Source of the DNA: CAYXVB01 sp964467785
GTDB lineage: Bacteria; Bdellovibrionota; UBA1018
Direction: 5' to 3'
DNA: 20,074 nt
Assembly: GCA_964467785.1 (NCBI GenBank)
Contig: CAYXVB010000060.1
Span: 1 to 20,074 of the forward strand
The stretch's first letter is position 1. Each line of letters begins with the position of its first letter. The notes below the pieces were generated by a model, which worked only from the letters and a program-made list of their open reading frames with translations, did not search any database and had not been told where the DNA came from. A program made the translations under genes and the position numbers. Positions 7,125 through 14,010 of the stretch are shown piece by piece.

Positions 7125-8545
7125 GCTGCCTTCTTCGACTTGCCCTTCACATCGGACTGAGCAAGAACGTTCTCGTCGTTTATGATTCGGAGCCTATTCC
7201 GAAGACTTTCTCGCTCCTCCTTCGCACTCTCCGCGTGAGTTTTAAATCTCTCGATCAGGATCTCCGCTTTGCGTGATCTACTTTTCTTGCTGAGCTTCTC
7301 TGGTCCCTTAAGAGGTTTGATGGGCTTCAGGTACTCTTCGATCTTCGCGATGTTCGAATAGAGCTGAAGGTTTCGGTCCATTATAAAGGTGTAGTACTTC
7401 GCGCCGTAGCCCTCATCGAGCGGGCTCATGTCGCACTCGCGACGAACCCCGCCGATCTCTTCTGGCTTGATCGCTTCGACCAAGCTTTTGAGCTGGCCTA
7501 CCGCGGAGTCGAGCTTGTAAAACGCCTCGACGACCTTCCTTATATTGTTAGGGGAGCGGTCCTTAAAGTCGATGGTCGTTGCCGGGATCTTCATAAGCCC
7601 GCGATCGACTCGATAACCAAACTTCGGTGCGCGATATCGGTTTGCGTGCTTTCCGATCGCCGAGATGCCATCAATGTCAACATCGCGGATGATGTTCTCG
7701 ATGTCGCTATCAAGGTAGTCCGTCAAATCGATCGGATCCTTATCCTGCTCATCTTCTTTGGCCCTCGACTTGAGCTCCTGCACATGGTGCGCGATGCGCG
7801 CGGATATGGTGTTTCCTTTTTTAGGATTCTCGAGCGGTTGAATATTATGGTGCTTCTTCAGGGTACTCAGGCGCGCATATTTATTTGCGACGAGCTCCGC
7901 AGCAAACGAACAGCACGCCACATGCCAGAGTCGCAGGACATTTTGATAGGCTGGGTTGTCTCGATCGAGACCTAGAATCGCGCGAATCCTATCGAAGTCG
8001 TTCTTGCCCAGATTATGGTTTTTTCGCGAATCGACGAGGAGCGAGTACGTCGATTCGTCGCGCAGCCGCTCATGGTGAGCGGACTCAGAGTAGGTCACGC
8101 TCTTCAGAACCTCGCTCAATATCGCGCGCTTCTTTTTCTCAGGCCATGACTTTGCCGACTTTGGAAATAGACCAGGGTACTCAAGAACGCGGCATGGAAC
8201 CTTCTTGAGGCGGGCGATCCGAGCCGCATCGAGCCGCTTCTTTCCCGCGACCACGAGAAGGCGATCCCGCTTATTCTCGGTGATCTTGAGAACGATCAAC
8301 GGAGTCAGCACGGCGAGCGTTCGGAGTTGCTCAGCCAGATCCTGGATCCGCTTCTCCTCATCCTTATCACTGTGTGTGCGTTCACCTAGACGAAACTCAA
8401 GCTCGACTTCGAGCAACGCTTCGTCGATGGCTTTGACCGATGACTTCGAAATTTGATTGTACACCAGCGCGTAAACTTCCCGAGCTTGCTCGACTCGGGA
8501 TGATTTTTGAGTCCCCTTTAATTTCATCTTCTTGCTCACGGCCAT
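7121..8545 (-). CDS. ParB/Srx-fold nuclease- or partition-like protein
   Basis: A 474-residue protein with a ParB N-terminal-type domain at about residues 44-122: IQDLAEQLRTLAVLTPLIVL, then LLVVAGKKRLDAARIARLKKVPCRVLE. This matches the Leu-rich helix, beta strand and GxRR box of the family, the box being GKKR (101-104) instead of GERR. In ParB this box binds CTP; whether GKKR still does is unknown. A helical middle follows and the C-terminus is highly charged and Lys-rich. It could be a partition protein, a replication factor or a regulator. No ParA ATPase is present, which argues against an ordinary ParAB system. It is the first gene of an operon with the polymerase. A 14-bp palindrome lies about 145 bases upstream. 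Confidence 0.72.
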   Translation of the reverse strand: MAVSKKMKLKGTQKSSRVEQAREVYALVYNQISKSSVKAIDEALLEVELEFRLGERTHSDKDEEKRIQDLAEQLRTLAVLTPLIVLKITENKRDRLLVVAGKKRLDAARIARLKKVPCRVLEYPGLFPKSAKSWPEKKKRAILSEVLKSVTYSESAHHERLRDESTYSLLVDSRKNHNLGKNDFDRIRAILGLDRDNPAYQNVLRLWHVACCSFAAELVANKYARLSTLKKHHNIQPLENPKKGNTISARIAHHVQELKSRAKEDEQDKDPIDLTDYLDSDIENIIRDVDIDGISAIGKHANRYRAPKFGYRVDRGLMKIPATTIDFKDRSPNNIRKVVEAFYKLDSAVGQLKSLVEAIKPEEIGGVRRECDMSPLDEGYGAKYYTFIMDRNLQLYSNIAKIEEYLKPIKPLKGPEKLSKKSRSRKAEILIERFKTHAESAKEERESLRNRLRIINDENVLAQSDVKGKSKKAA

Positions 8546-8689
8546 ATCTCACACCCTCAATTACTCATCGGCGGAACGGTAGCGAGGATGAGTCAAGTTT
8601 CCCGTCAATCTTTTGACAAGACCTGTGAAAGCGAACTTTGCGACCCGCTTGTAGGGAATTTGAGTCAAAAGTCTTTACGCTCATATTTC

Positions 8690-8703
8690 GTATCTGCAGA
8701 TAC
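8690..8703. promoter_or_regulatory. 14-bp perfect palindrome, candidate parS or operator
   Basis: GTATCTGCAGATAC is fully self-complementary with no spacer. Its length and placement just upstream of a ParB-like gene resemble a ParB-type or repressor binding site. I found no second full copy in the window. It could also be the site of the winged-helix protein encoded to the right. Confidence 0.5.
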
Positions 8704-8797
8704 ACATTATTGTGATGCATTGCGTCATGAGCGAAGTGTTTAGCCCTGCACACGCCCTATAATGGATCAATCAATCACTCATTGGTTTCCATCCGGT

Positions 8798-8833
8798 TTC
8801 GTGGACGGCGACCACGAACGTCGGCCACAGGCC
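8798..8833. promoter_or_regulatory. two inverted repeats in the leader of the winged-helix gene
   Basis: TTCGTGG (8798-8804) and CCACGAA (8812-8818) form a perfect 7-bp inverted repeat with a 7-base spacer. GGCC-aca-GGCC (8823-8833) follows. Both lie between the TATAAT box at 8758 and the ATG at 8848, so they can act as an operator or as RNA hairpins ahead of the ribosome site AGGAAA. Confidence 0.45.
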
Positions 8834-8847
8834 GGAAGGAAATTCAA

Positions 8848-9606
8848 ATGTCTGTTCATAAATCCCAGGTCACATCGCAGTTGAAGAGAAGGAAAAAATT
8901 CGCACAAGTTCCGAACGAGCTTTTTGCAGCCGATATCCCAATTCAAGCTCGTCTTGTTTGGGCGTATCTCATGTCCGAAGGACCGGGCTGGGATTCATCG
9001 GTTGCAAATATCGCACGGAATCTTGGAATAAGCCGAAGCGCCGCTACTCGCTCAGTACGGGAGCTTCGCGATCGCAATATGATTTCGACCCGACAAACCA
9101 AGAGCGGCACAGACTTCACCATGCACACGTCCGATCAATGGAATGTGGAATGGCTCGGTGAGGATCCTCTGGCGCTGACCGCGAATGATGCAATCAATGA
9201 CTCACCAGAGTGCAGCCCGGTGTCCACCGATCAAGCAGCGGCTGACTTCGAGGAGAGCACAGGGCTGCCTCAATTTAAGGCACGGGCCGTTTCATCCGAA
9301 GGCGGCATCCAACACTCCAACACGTTCAATACTGTCAACACGACCGATCGCGAGCGATCGGGGTCGATGGCGACGAAGAAACATGATTTCAGGAGTGAGG
9401 AAAAGAATTGGTGGCATCTTCACTTCCTGAAGAGCTCCGCAATCGAAAAGTTCTTCCTCCAGCTTTCGACAGAAGACCAAAAGAGCCTACGCTATCAATT
9501 CAGCAATCCTGGGTTCAAAGATGAATTTGTAAGTGCGATGACCTCTCGGATGTTTTCGAATACACAGCCATTTGATCCTGACTCGCTTGTAATCGATCTG
9601 CAGTGA
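8848..9606 (+). CDS. winged-helix (HTH_36-like) protein, possible replication initiator or regulator
   Basis: A 252-residue protein. The ATG at 8848 is chosen because GGAAGGAAA precedes it and the domain starts soon after; an earlier in-frame ATG at 8782 lacks a site and falls in the palindrome-rich leader. Residues 18-85 form a winged helix: VPNELFAADIPIQARLVWAYL, then SVANIARNLGISRSAATRSVRELRDRNMI as the recognition helix-turn-helix and wing. This arrangement is typical of plasmid and phage replication or helix_turn_helix_36 proteins. The remaining 150 residues are polar, with a short Trp/Phe-rich C-terminal helix pair, and are not recognised. It is divergent from the ParB/polymerase operon, fitting a regulator of, or initiator at, the shared control region. 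Confidence 0.7.
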   Translation: MSVHKSQVTSQLKRRKKFAQVPNELFAADIPIQARLVWAYLMSEGPGWDSSVANIARNLGISRSAATRSVRELRDRNMISTRQTKSGTDFTMHTSDQWNVEWLGEDPLALTANDAINDSPECSPVSTDQAAADFEESTGLPQFKARAVSSEGGIQHSNTFNTVNTTDRERSGSMATKKHDFRSEEKNWWHLHFLKSSAIEKFFLQLSTEDQKSLRYQFSNPGFKDEFVSAMTSRMFSNTQPFDPDSLVIDLQ

Positions 9607-9673
9607 CGCAACTCAGATTGCTTGATGATCGTCATAATGAATCTTCTGCGACATCGAGCAATATATAATGACA

Positions 9674-9687
9674 CCGCTTCGCAGCGG
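9674..9687. terminator. short hairpin between convergent genes
   Basis: CCGCT-tcgc-AGCGG forms a 5-bp stem with a 4-base loop two bases beyond the XRE stop codon and 67 bases after the winged-helix gene. There is no T run on the plus strand and only an AT-rich tail on the minus strand, so termination is plausible but weak. Confidence 0.35.
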
Positions 9688-9689
9688 CC

Positions 9690-9911
9690 TTAGGTCGGCC
9701 AAATATCTGCGACTCGAACTTCCAACGCCCGCGCTATGCGAGCTACCGTCGTTATCCAAAAATTGCTTCTACCGTCCTCGATATTTCGTAAAGTGCTGGG
9801 TGAAATATCGGCCAGTCGAGCAAGTGCCGATCGACTTGTCTTCTGTTTCTCTCGGAGTCCCTTGATCCTTTGACCAATCTTCAATGTTTCTTTTTTGGTT
9901 TCCTTGTCCAT
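9690..9911 (-). CDS. XRE-family helix-turn-helix regulator
   Basis: A 73-residue single-domain DNA-binding protein. The sequence IGQRIKGLREKQKTSRSALARLADISPSTLRNIEDG is the standard five-helix Cro/C1-type fold with the recognition helix at PSTLRNIEDG, followed by TVARIARALEVRVADIW. Nothing else is fused to it. It is the last gene of a leftward operon, 38 bases after the recombinase stop. The ribosome-binding site is poor. It is likely to regulate element replication or integration genes; the target is unknown. Confidence 0.85.
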   Translation of the reverse strand: MDKETKKETLKIGQRIKGLREKQKTSRSALARLADISPSTLRNIEDGRSNFWITTVARIARALEVRVADIWPT

Positions 9912-9949
9912 CGACCAGGATAGACCAGAGGATTTCAGCTAAGTGGACA

Positions 9950-10912
9950 TCATTTTTTCTTTTCCCGTTCCGACTCCGTGCTTTGAGATACCAAGGCAGC
10001 GAGTCGTCCACCTACATCGCGCTCACGGTCCGCGTAGATCTGGAGAGTCTGAAGAGATGCGTGACGCGAGAACTGCTTGACCTCCGGCAATGTAATCCCA
10101 TTGAGCTGGGCGAGCCTGATCGCTTGAGTCACTGCGGTATGCCTAATCCCATGCGGTCTTGTTTTTACGTCCACCTTCTCACCCAAGCGACGAACTACTT
10201 GGTAAAGCCCTGCGCGAGTTAGTCGCTGGCCCTTCCTGGCACGATCATAGTTAATAAAGAGTGGACCCGGGCCTGTACCACGAACCCCGATCCAATTCGT
10301 GATCGCTACAGCGGTCTGAGGCGGCAGAGTCATTGTTATCTTCTGACTCTTTCCTTTTCCCAGAACCGAGATCGTCCCAGCACCAAGGTCCAAGTCATCA
10401 ATGTCCAGGGCCGTTACCTCACTCGCGCGTAGAGCTAAATCAAAAAGAAGACGAATCAATGCGAGATCCCTCACGTCTTTAGGATTGGACCCAACCTCTA
10501 ACTGCGCGATCATTTCTCGAATTGCGCTTTGCCCCGGTCCGCGAGTGTCGCGATAGGCTTCCACCTTCATGTTCTCGACTTCCAGTGACCAGACGATGAG
10601 ACCAAAAGTACGAGCCAGCTTGATCATGCTCCTGATGGCGGCAAGTCTTCGGTTGATCGTCGAATGCTGAAGACCAGCTTCCTTGAGATGATTTCGGTAA
10701 TGGAGAACGCAGGCATTCGCCTGACCGGGACCGGCTTCGAGTAAGACCTTGGCCGCCTCTTGAATCGTCAATACCTGCAGGTAAGATCGAAAGTCCTCGA
10801 GGTCGATGCGGTACGCTTCGATCGTCTGCGGACTCCGGCCTGATAAAAACGCTGTAATCAAGCTGTCAAACGAATACAAAGCTTGATCGTTCGTAAGAAC
10901 TTGGATGGACAT
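9950..10912 (-). CDS. XerC/D-like tyrosine recombinase
   Basis: A 320-residue recombinase separate from the element's integrase. An N-terminal SAM-like core-binding domain (about 10-105) precedes the catalytic domain with R162 (LALRASEV), K187 (LGKGKS), H254-x-x-R257 (HGIRHTAVT), H284 (FSRHAS) and nucleophile Y293 (QIYAD). The ATG at 10912 is chosen over an upstream in-frame ATG at 10930 because GAGGAGGAG lies just before it, and because it begins two bases after the ATPase stop (translational coupling). Its size and motifs fit a Xer-type resolvase, and partnership with a replication ATPase suggests dimer resolution. A second integration role cannot be excluded. Confidence 0.88.
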   Translation of the reverse strand: MSIQVLTNDQALYSFDSLITAFLSGRSPQTIEAYRIDLEDFRSYLQVLTIQEAAKVLLEAGPGQANACVLHYRNHLKEAGLQHSTINRRLAAIRSMIKLARTFGLIVWSLEVENMKVEAYRDTRGPGQSAIREMIAQLEVGSNPKDVRDLALIRLLFDLALRASEVTALDIDDLDLGAGTISVLGKGKSQKITMTLPPQTAVAITNWIGVRGTGPGPLFINYDRARKGQRLTRAGLYQVVRRLGEKVDVKTRPHGIRHTAVTQAIRLAQLNGITLPEVKQFSRHASLQTLQIYADRERDVGGRLAALVSQSTESEREKKK

Positions 10913-10913
10913 A

Positions 10914-12215
10914 CTATTTCTCCTCCTCATTCTCCGTTGTTTCGGAATCCACTGACACCGCTACACTTTCGAACGAGGCAGCAAGACCGTGAATGGGTTT
11001 AATTACTGGATCTGGTGGCGGAGGATTCTTGATCTTGAGTGACCAGATAGTTCCACGATGAGAGCGCTTCGACGAAGCCGACCAACCCAAACGCTTAAGA
11101 CGTAGTGAAAGGCCGCGAGCAAAGGTCTGCGGACCGGGTGAATCACAAATCTGTCGCCAGGTACACCACGCATTGAAGTCTGCGAATAGAGTTTCCGTGC
11201 TTGGACTATCAGGACCAAAAGGTTCTGCTTCACATCCATAGTCGAGCCAATCCTCAATCACGTCTCTGTGCTGGAGGGTTTGCTCCTGCCTAACGCGGAT
11301 CTCATTCAATACCGGCAGCAGCGGACACGGTCCGTTTTCATCTATCGACTTCCAAAGTGCGAAATAGTCAATCACGTTGATGGTCTCCCAACTCAACTGA
11401 TCCGCGCAGTCCAACTGCCAGAACCTCCGGGATGAAGTTGGATCTTGGATCCGCTCACGAACAGGAAGATTGCTGCATCCAATAAAAGTCGAGTTCTGCA
11501 CAGCGGAGTGAATGGTCTCGCTTCCAATCCCACGCCAATCAATAGTACTGGCAGTAATCACATCCTTAAGCGCATTGATGTCGGCATCCTGACTCCTCGC
11601 GAGCTCATCGAAGTGAATGATGAAGCTGCGATTGAATGCCCGCCTTGCGAATTGATCATTAAAGATCCGAAGGTCGCGGAAGCTGGTGACTTCGATCAAA
11701 GGACCAATCAGCTTGTGGACAGCCACACTCTTCCCGCCGCCTGATTTTCCAACGAGCACGATCATTAGATGAAAGTCTACCGGTAGACCAAAGAGTTTTC
11801 GCTTCACCTGCCAAATGAAGTGTCGAGCCACCGCGATGTCGAGCTCGTCCTTCGCTCCTGTGACTGCCTCGATCCACTGAGCGATTAGATCCTGCTCACT
11901 CGGCGCAAACCGTAGCTGCTCACGCAATGTAGCTAGATAGAGTTGCGCCTGTCTCTTCCGCCAAACTAGGAACCCATCAGGTAGCATCTTTTTTATCCCA
12001 CTGAGATCGAGTCGATGAGTCATGAGCCTCATCTGGGCAATGAACAGAGCAGGGTCGATAGTCTCGCCATCCTGACGTACCGAGTGGGTCTTATAGTGGT
12101 ATTCGATCCCATGAAGGCGTGCGTACCGATCAATCCAGACATCGGCACTGATTTCTCCATCTGTCAGAGTCGAAGGATGAAGTTCGATCACTTTAGCTTC
12201 GTCTTGCTCGGCCAT
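10914..12215 (-). CDS. VirE/SF3-like P-loop ATPase, probable replicative helicase
   Basis: A 433-residue ATPase. The ATG at 12215 is chosen because AAAGGAAAGGA precedes it; an upstream in-frame extension has no site. Visible parts are Walker A GKSGGGKS (156-163), Walker B FIIHFDE (198-204), sensor-like TFIGCSNL (243-250) and arginine finger SSRRFW (261-266). This order fits the virulence-associated E/D5-type helicases of phages and integrative plasmids, which usually have a primase partner or domain. The first 140 residues show no primase motif, so this is probably helicase only. The C-terminus ends in an acidic tail whose codons form the ribosome site of the next gene. It likely unwinds the element's origin. 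Confidence 0.82.
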   Translation of the reverse strand: MAEQDEAKVIELHPSTLTDGEISADVWIDRYARLHGIEYHYKTHSVRQDGETIDPALFIAQMRLMTHRLDLSGIKKMLPDGFLVWRKRQAQLYLATLREQLRFAPSEQDLIAQWIEAVTGAKDELDIAVARHFIWQVKRKLFGLPVDFHLMIVLVGKSGGGKSVAVHKLIGPLIEVTSFRDLRIFNDQFARRAFNRSFIIHFDELARSQDADINALKDVITASTIDWRGIGSETIHSAVQNSTFIGCSNLPVRERIQDPTSSRRFWQLDCADQLSWETINVIDYFALWKSIDENGPCPLLPVLNEIRVRQEQTLQHRDVIEDWLDYGCEAEPFGPDSPSTETLFADFNAWCTWRQICDSPGPQTFARGLSLRLKRLGWSASSKRSHRGTIWSLKIKNPPPPDPVIKPIHGLAASFESVAVSVDSETTENEEEK

Positions 12216-12252
12216 AGAGTCCTTTCCTTTCTTCCCATCGTTGATTCGGGCC

Positions 12253-12273
12253 CTACTTGATGCGTTCAAGTAG
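12253..12273. promoter_or_regulatory. perfect 8-bp inverted repeat upstream of the ATPase gene
   Basis: CTACTTGA (12253-12260) pairs with TCAAGTAG (12266-12273) over a 5-base spacer, 38 bases before the start codon at 12215. It is a good size for an operator of an XRE regulator, such as the one at the end of the same operon, or for a leader hairpin. Confidence 0.45.
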
Positions 12274-12394
12274 CCACTGCAAAGGCACCAGGGCGTGCAC
12301 CCAAGCCGCCATCTGACTTCGCCCCCGGTAGTCACCGATGGCCAACCGTTGGTTTAGGAGTTGGATTGATAGGAAGTGTTCTAAGCTGCTGAAC

Positions 12395-12445
12395 TCGCAG
12401 AGGTGGGCCCACAGGTAACTGCCAGGGCTAGCGTCCTCTGTGCGA
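12395..12445. ncRNA. candidate structured RNA hairpin
   Basis: TCGCAGAGG (12395-12403) can pair with CCTCTG-T-GCGA (12435-12445) with a single bulged T. Inside it GCCC pairs with GGGC around a 14-base loop. The nesting suggests RNA structure rather than a protein site. No coding frame is convincing here. The strand is not determined. Confidence 0.3.
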
Positions 12446-12563
12446 GGTGGTATCTAAATTTTTATCGATTCCAATTCAGGTGTTACTTCTGTCACTGAGC
12501 GGAGCATTGGGATCGATCAACAAATGATCTCCATTATCGAATCGGACCATGCACCCGAATAAA

Positions 12564-12600
12564 ACGGTCCACCCAAGGGTAATCCCCTCAAGTGGACCGT
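12564..12600 (-). terminator. Rho-independent terminator of the 133-residue gene
   Basis: ACGGTCCAC (12564-12572) pairs perfectly with GTGGACCGT (12592-12600), with an inner AGGG/CCCT stem. Read on the minus strand, the stem is followed by TTTTATTC. It lies 15 bases after the stop codon of the gene ending at 12615. Confidence 0.8.
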
Positions 12601-12614
12601 GATTGATCGAGTGC

Positions 12615-13016
12615 TTAGCTCTTCTTGGCGGGCTTCCCACTGAGGCGGTTGTCGCGTCTGCACCAGTTGTTCACCAAGCCCACGATATATGCTTGCAGCA
12701 AGTTAGCTTCGGCGATCTTCTTTTGATTGCTGGGCGTTTCTTTTAGCGAGATCTTCTTCGCCCGGAACCCTTGAGCAAGCCCTTCATAGATCCGCTTCAA
12801 GCGTTCCTCAGTGAGATGCGGCTTCACCGAAGAGGTGCCATCAAACGTCACCTTGTCCTCTTTCAGCACTCGCATTACTTCTCCATAGACTGCTTCCCTT
12901 TGAGTGGGCAGGCCACTTTCAGACTTGGCTTCCTTTCCCTGAGCCTTGCCGATCTCCGTGACTTTTGCAGGAACGGGTTGGGATTGAGCGATCGGTTTTT
13001 CAGATTTCTGGTTCAT
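12615..13016 (-). CDS. small basic protein of unknown function
   Basis: A 133-residue soluble protein with AAGGAGGA 6 bases before its ATG, and a clear terminator after its stop. These make it a real single-gene unit. The first 40 residues are low-complexity and charged (Lys, Glu, Gln, Pro). Residues 41-120 are helical, with TEERLKRIYEGLAQGFRAKK and a repeated Leu/Ile spacing; the end is Arg/Lys-rich (WCRRDNRLSGKPAKKS). There is no signal peptide or known motif. The helical core and basic tail would fit nucleic-acid binding, but this is a guess. I do not recognise a family. Confidence 0.72.
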   Translation of the reverse strand: MNQKSEKPIAQSQPVPAKVTEIGKAQGKEAKSESGLPTQREAVYGEVMRVLKEDKVTFDGTSSVKPHLTEERLKRIYEGLAQGFRAKKISLKETPSNQKKIAEANLLQAYIVGLVNNWCRRDNRLSGKPAKKS

Positions 13017-13162
13017 CGAGCTATCCTCCTTACGGCTTGTTGCCGTTGGATAGCCGTTGAGTCGGGAAGTTCTTGAAATGTCCTGACACCGCTACGCAGG
13101 AGAAAAGCCCACCCGCTGGCCTAGCTTTTTGAGGCTCCCTTTGCATCGGGACTCGTACCCGC

Positions 13163-13183
13163 CGCGCACACAATGCGTGCGCG
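13163..13183. repeat. perfect 7-bp inverted repeat
   Basis: CGCGCAC (13163-13169) and GTGCGCG (13177-13183) are separated by 7 bases. The stem is very GC-rich. No T run follows on either strand, so it is not a simple terminator. Confidence 0.45.
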
Positions 13184-13226
13184 TCCTATCTCTATAGAAA
13201 CAGGGCCCACCACCTTCTCCCCATAT

Positions 13227-13263
13227 GGTTCGCTAGGTACCGGTACATGTACCTTAGGGAACC
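13227..13263. repeat. long imperfect palindrome with GGTAC motifs
   Basis: GGTTC-g-CTA-GGTAC on the left matches GTACC-t-TAG-g-GAACC on the right with one mismatch and one bulge, over a centre that contains the perfect 12-bp palindrome GGTACATGTACC (13242-13253). It lies 4 bases downstream of the stop of the small secreted-protein gene (minus strand), but no T run follows on that strand. Arms of about 13 bases around a short centre resemble recombinase core sites as much as hairpins. Confidence 0.5.
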
Positions 13264-13267
13264 CCTA

Positions 13268-13564
13268 TTATTTTGAACCTTGTCGGAGCACGCGAAGCAC
13301 TTCCTCGCAATCCTTTTTAGATCTTGTGAATATTTCAAACTCTTCGCTGCAATTCAGACTTTGAATGGATGCCGTTCCAACACGGGATGGAATTAATACG
13401 CAGTCAAGCTTTCCAGTCCGTGGATTTCTTGCCTTGAGTCGGTTCGTGAGTGCTGTGTTCGGAACGCGCGCCTCACATTCGAAGCTGGCAATGTACCAGC
13501 TCCGTTCAGCAGAGTTGCCGTCCATTATATTGAACAGACACAGGAGCACCCAAATCACCGACAT
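13268..13564 (-). CDS. small exported Cys-containing protein, unknown function
   Basis: A 98-residue frame with AGGAA 6 bases before its ATG. A short hydrophobic start (MSVIWVLLCLFNIMDGNSA) looks like a signal peptide cleaved after NSA. The mature part has four cysteines (in FECEA, LDCVL, LNCSE and KDCEE), suggesting two disulfides in the periplasm or outside. The residues between them are mixed polar without a recognised domain. A competing plus-strand frame (13365-13787) has less natural composition and overlaps the XRE gene. It is divergent from the cargo operon. It is probably real. Confidence 0.55.
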   Translation of the reverse strand: MSVIWVLLCLFNIMDGNSAERSWYIASFECEARVPNTALTNRLKARNPRTGKLDCVLIPSRVGTASIQSLNCSEEFEIFTRSKKDCEEVLRVLRQGSK

Positions 13565-13612
13565 GCTGGTTCCTGGTTTCAGGACACGAGCTTGTTCAGG
13601 AAAATGGACAAG

Positions 13613-13626
13613 TACAGAAGTCTGTA
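13613..13626. promoter_or_regulatory. 14-bp operator candidate before the cargo operon
   Basis: TACAGA-ag-TCTGTA is a perfect inverted repeat 43 bases before the XRE gene start. A -35-like TGGACA (13605-13610, five of six consensus bases) is immediately upstream, so a bound repressor would block it. The -10 is not clear (AT-rich bases near 13626-13631). Self-regulation by the XRE protein is the natural inference. Confidence 0.5.
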
Positions 13627-13668
13627 AATTAGTTCACTCATTTCCCGAACCAACCAAGAATTGGAGTT

Positions 13669-14007
13669 ATGGCCAAACAAAAACGGGAAAAGGATCATCT
13701 TCCGTTTGGGAAGATCCTGAAAACTATTATGACCGAGCGCGGGCTTACTGTTCGCGCCATCGGCGAGATGGCCGGAGTGAGTCCTAGTGTAGTCCAAAGT
13801 TGGGTCACTCAGTCAAGCCCTCAGGACCTTCAAGCGGTCGCGCGTCTCGCTAAGGCACTAAATATGAGTTTCAAAGGACTGCTCCTAGGACAGCCTGAAG
13901 TGGCTCAGGGAGAAATTAACCCCGCCGAGATTTTTGAAGAACAGGATCTCTTTGAGGGCATTTGCAAAGTGAAGATTCAACGTCTGATGCCGCGGAAAGG
14001 AAATTAA
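13669..14007 (+). CDS. XRE-type regulator heading the exported-protein operon
   Basis: A 112-residue DNA-binding protein with TTGGAG just before its ATG. The helix-turn-helix is at about residues 12-70: LPFGKILKTIMTERGLTVRAIGEMAGVSPSVVQSWV, then LQAVARLAKALNMSFKGLLLG. The last 40 residues (AEIFEEQDLFEGICKVKIQRLMPR) are an extra tail of a kind seen in small XRE regulators of accessory genes. Its stop lies 3 bases before the next start, so it is translated with the exported proteins. It is unlike the XRE at 9690-9911, so the element has two separate regulators. Confidence 0.85.
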   Translation: MAKQKREKDHLPFGKILKTIMTERGLTVRAIGEMAGVSPSVVQSWVTQSSPQDLQAVARLAKALNMSFKGLLLGQPEVAQGEINPAEIFEEQDLFEGICKVKIQRLMPRKGN

Positions 14008-14010
14008 GAA

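Larger units (their letters stand above)
8546..8847. promoter_or_regulatory. divergent control region between parB-like and winged-helix genes
   Basis: About 300 bases without a gene. They hold a cluster of (A)GTCAA motifs (8592-8596, 8604-8608, 8664-8668, and inverted at 8613-8617), the second and the inverted copy forming GTCAA-tctt-TTGAC. They also hold a perfect 14-bp palindrome (8690-8703), a TATAAT box (8758-8763) for the rightward gene, and two inverted repeats in its leader. The mix of repeats and palindromes beside replication genes makes this the best origin/partition-site candidate in the element. No clear -10 was found for the leftward operon. Confidence 0.5.
12216..12614. other. 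gene-free structured region upstream of the ATPase operon
   Basis: About 400 bases without a convincing gene. They contain a hairpin at 12253-12273, a long bulged hairpin at 12395-12445 that includes the palindrome GTGGGCCCAC (12403-12412), an AT-rich block near 12451-12465, two TTATCGA-n-TC repeats (12462-12471 and 12534-12543) and the terminator at 12564-12600. The leader of the leftward ATPase operon must lie here. The region could also hold an origin, a recombinase site or a control RNA. Confidence 0.45.
13017..13267. other. gene-free region with several hairpins
   Basis: No supported gene. Visible features: the start-side region of the 133-residue gene with the tandem 11-base repeat GCCGTTG (13042 and 13053), a perfect 7-bp hairpin (13163-13183), and a long imperfect palindrome rich in GGTAC (13227-13263). 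It could be a leader, a recombination site or an origin segment. Confidence 0.4.

Noticed and set aside
8767..8784. ATCAATCAATCA tandem as an iteron array
   Set aside because: Only a short 4-base periodicity over about 15 bases; too short and not repeated elsewhere.
13365..13787. A 140-residue plus-strand frame near the XRE gene
   Set aside because: It has no ribosome site, overlaps the XRE gene by more than 100 bases and competes with a better minus-strand frame.
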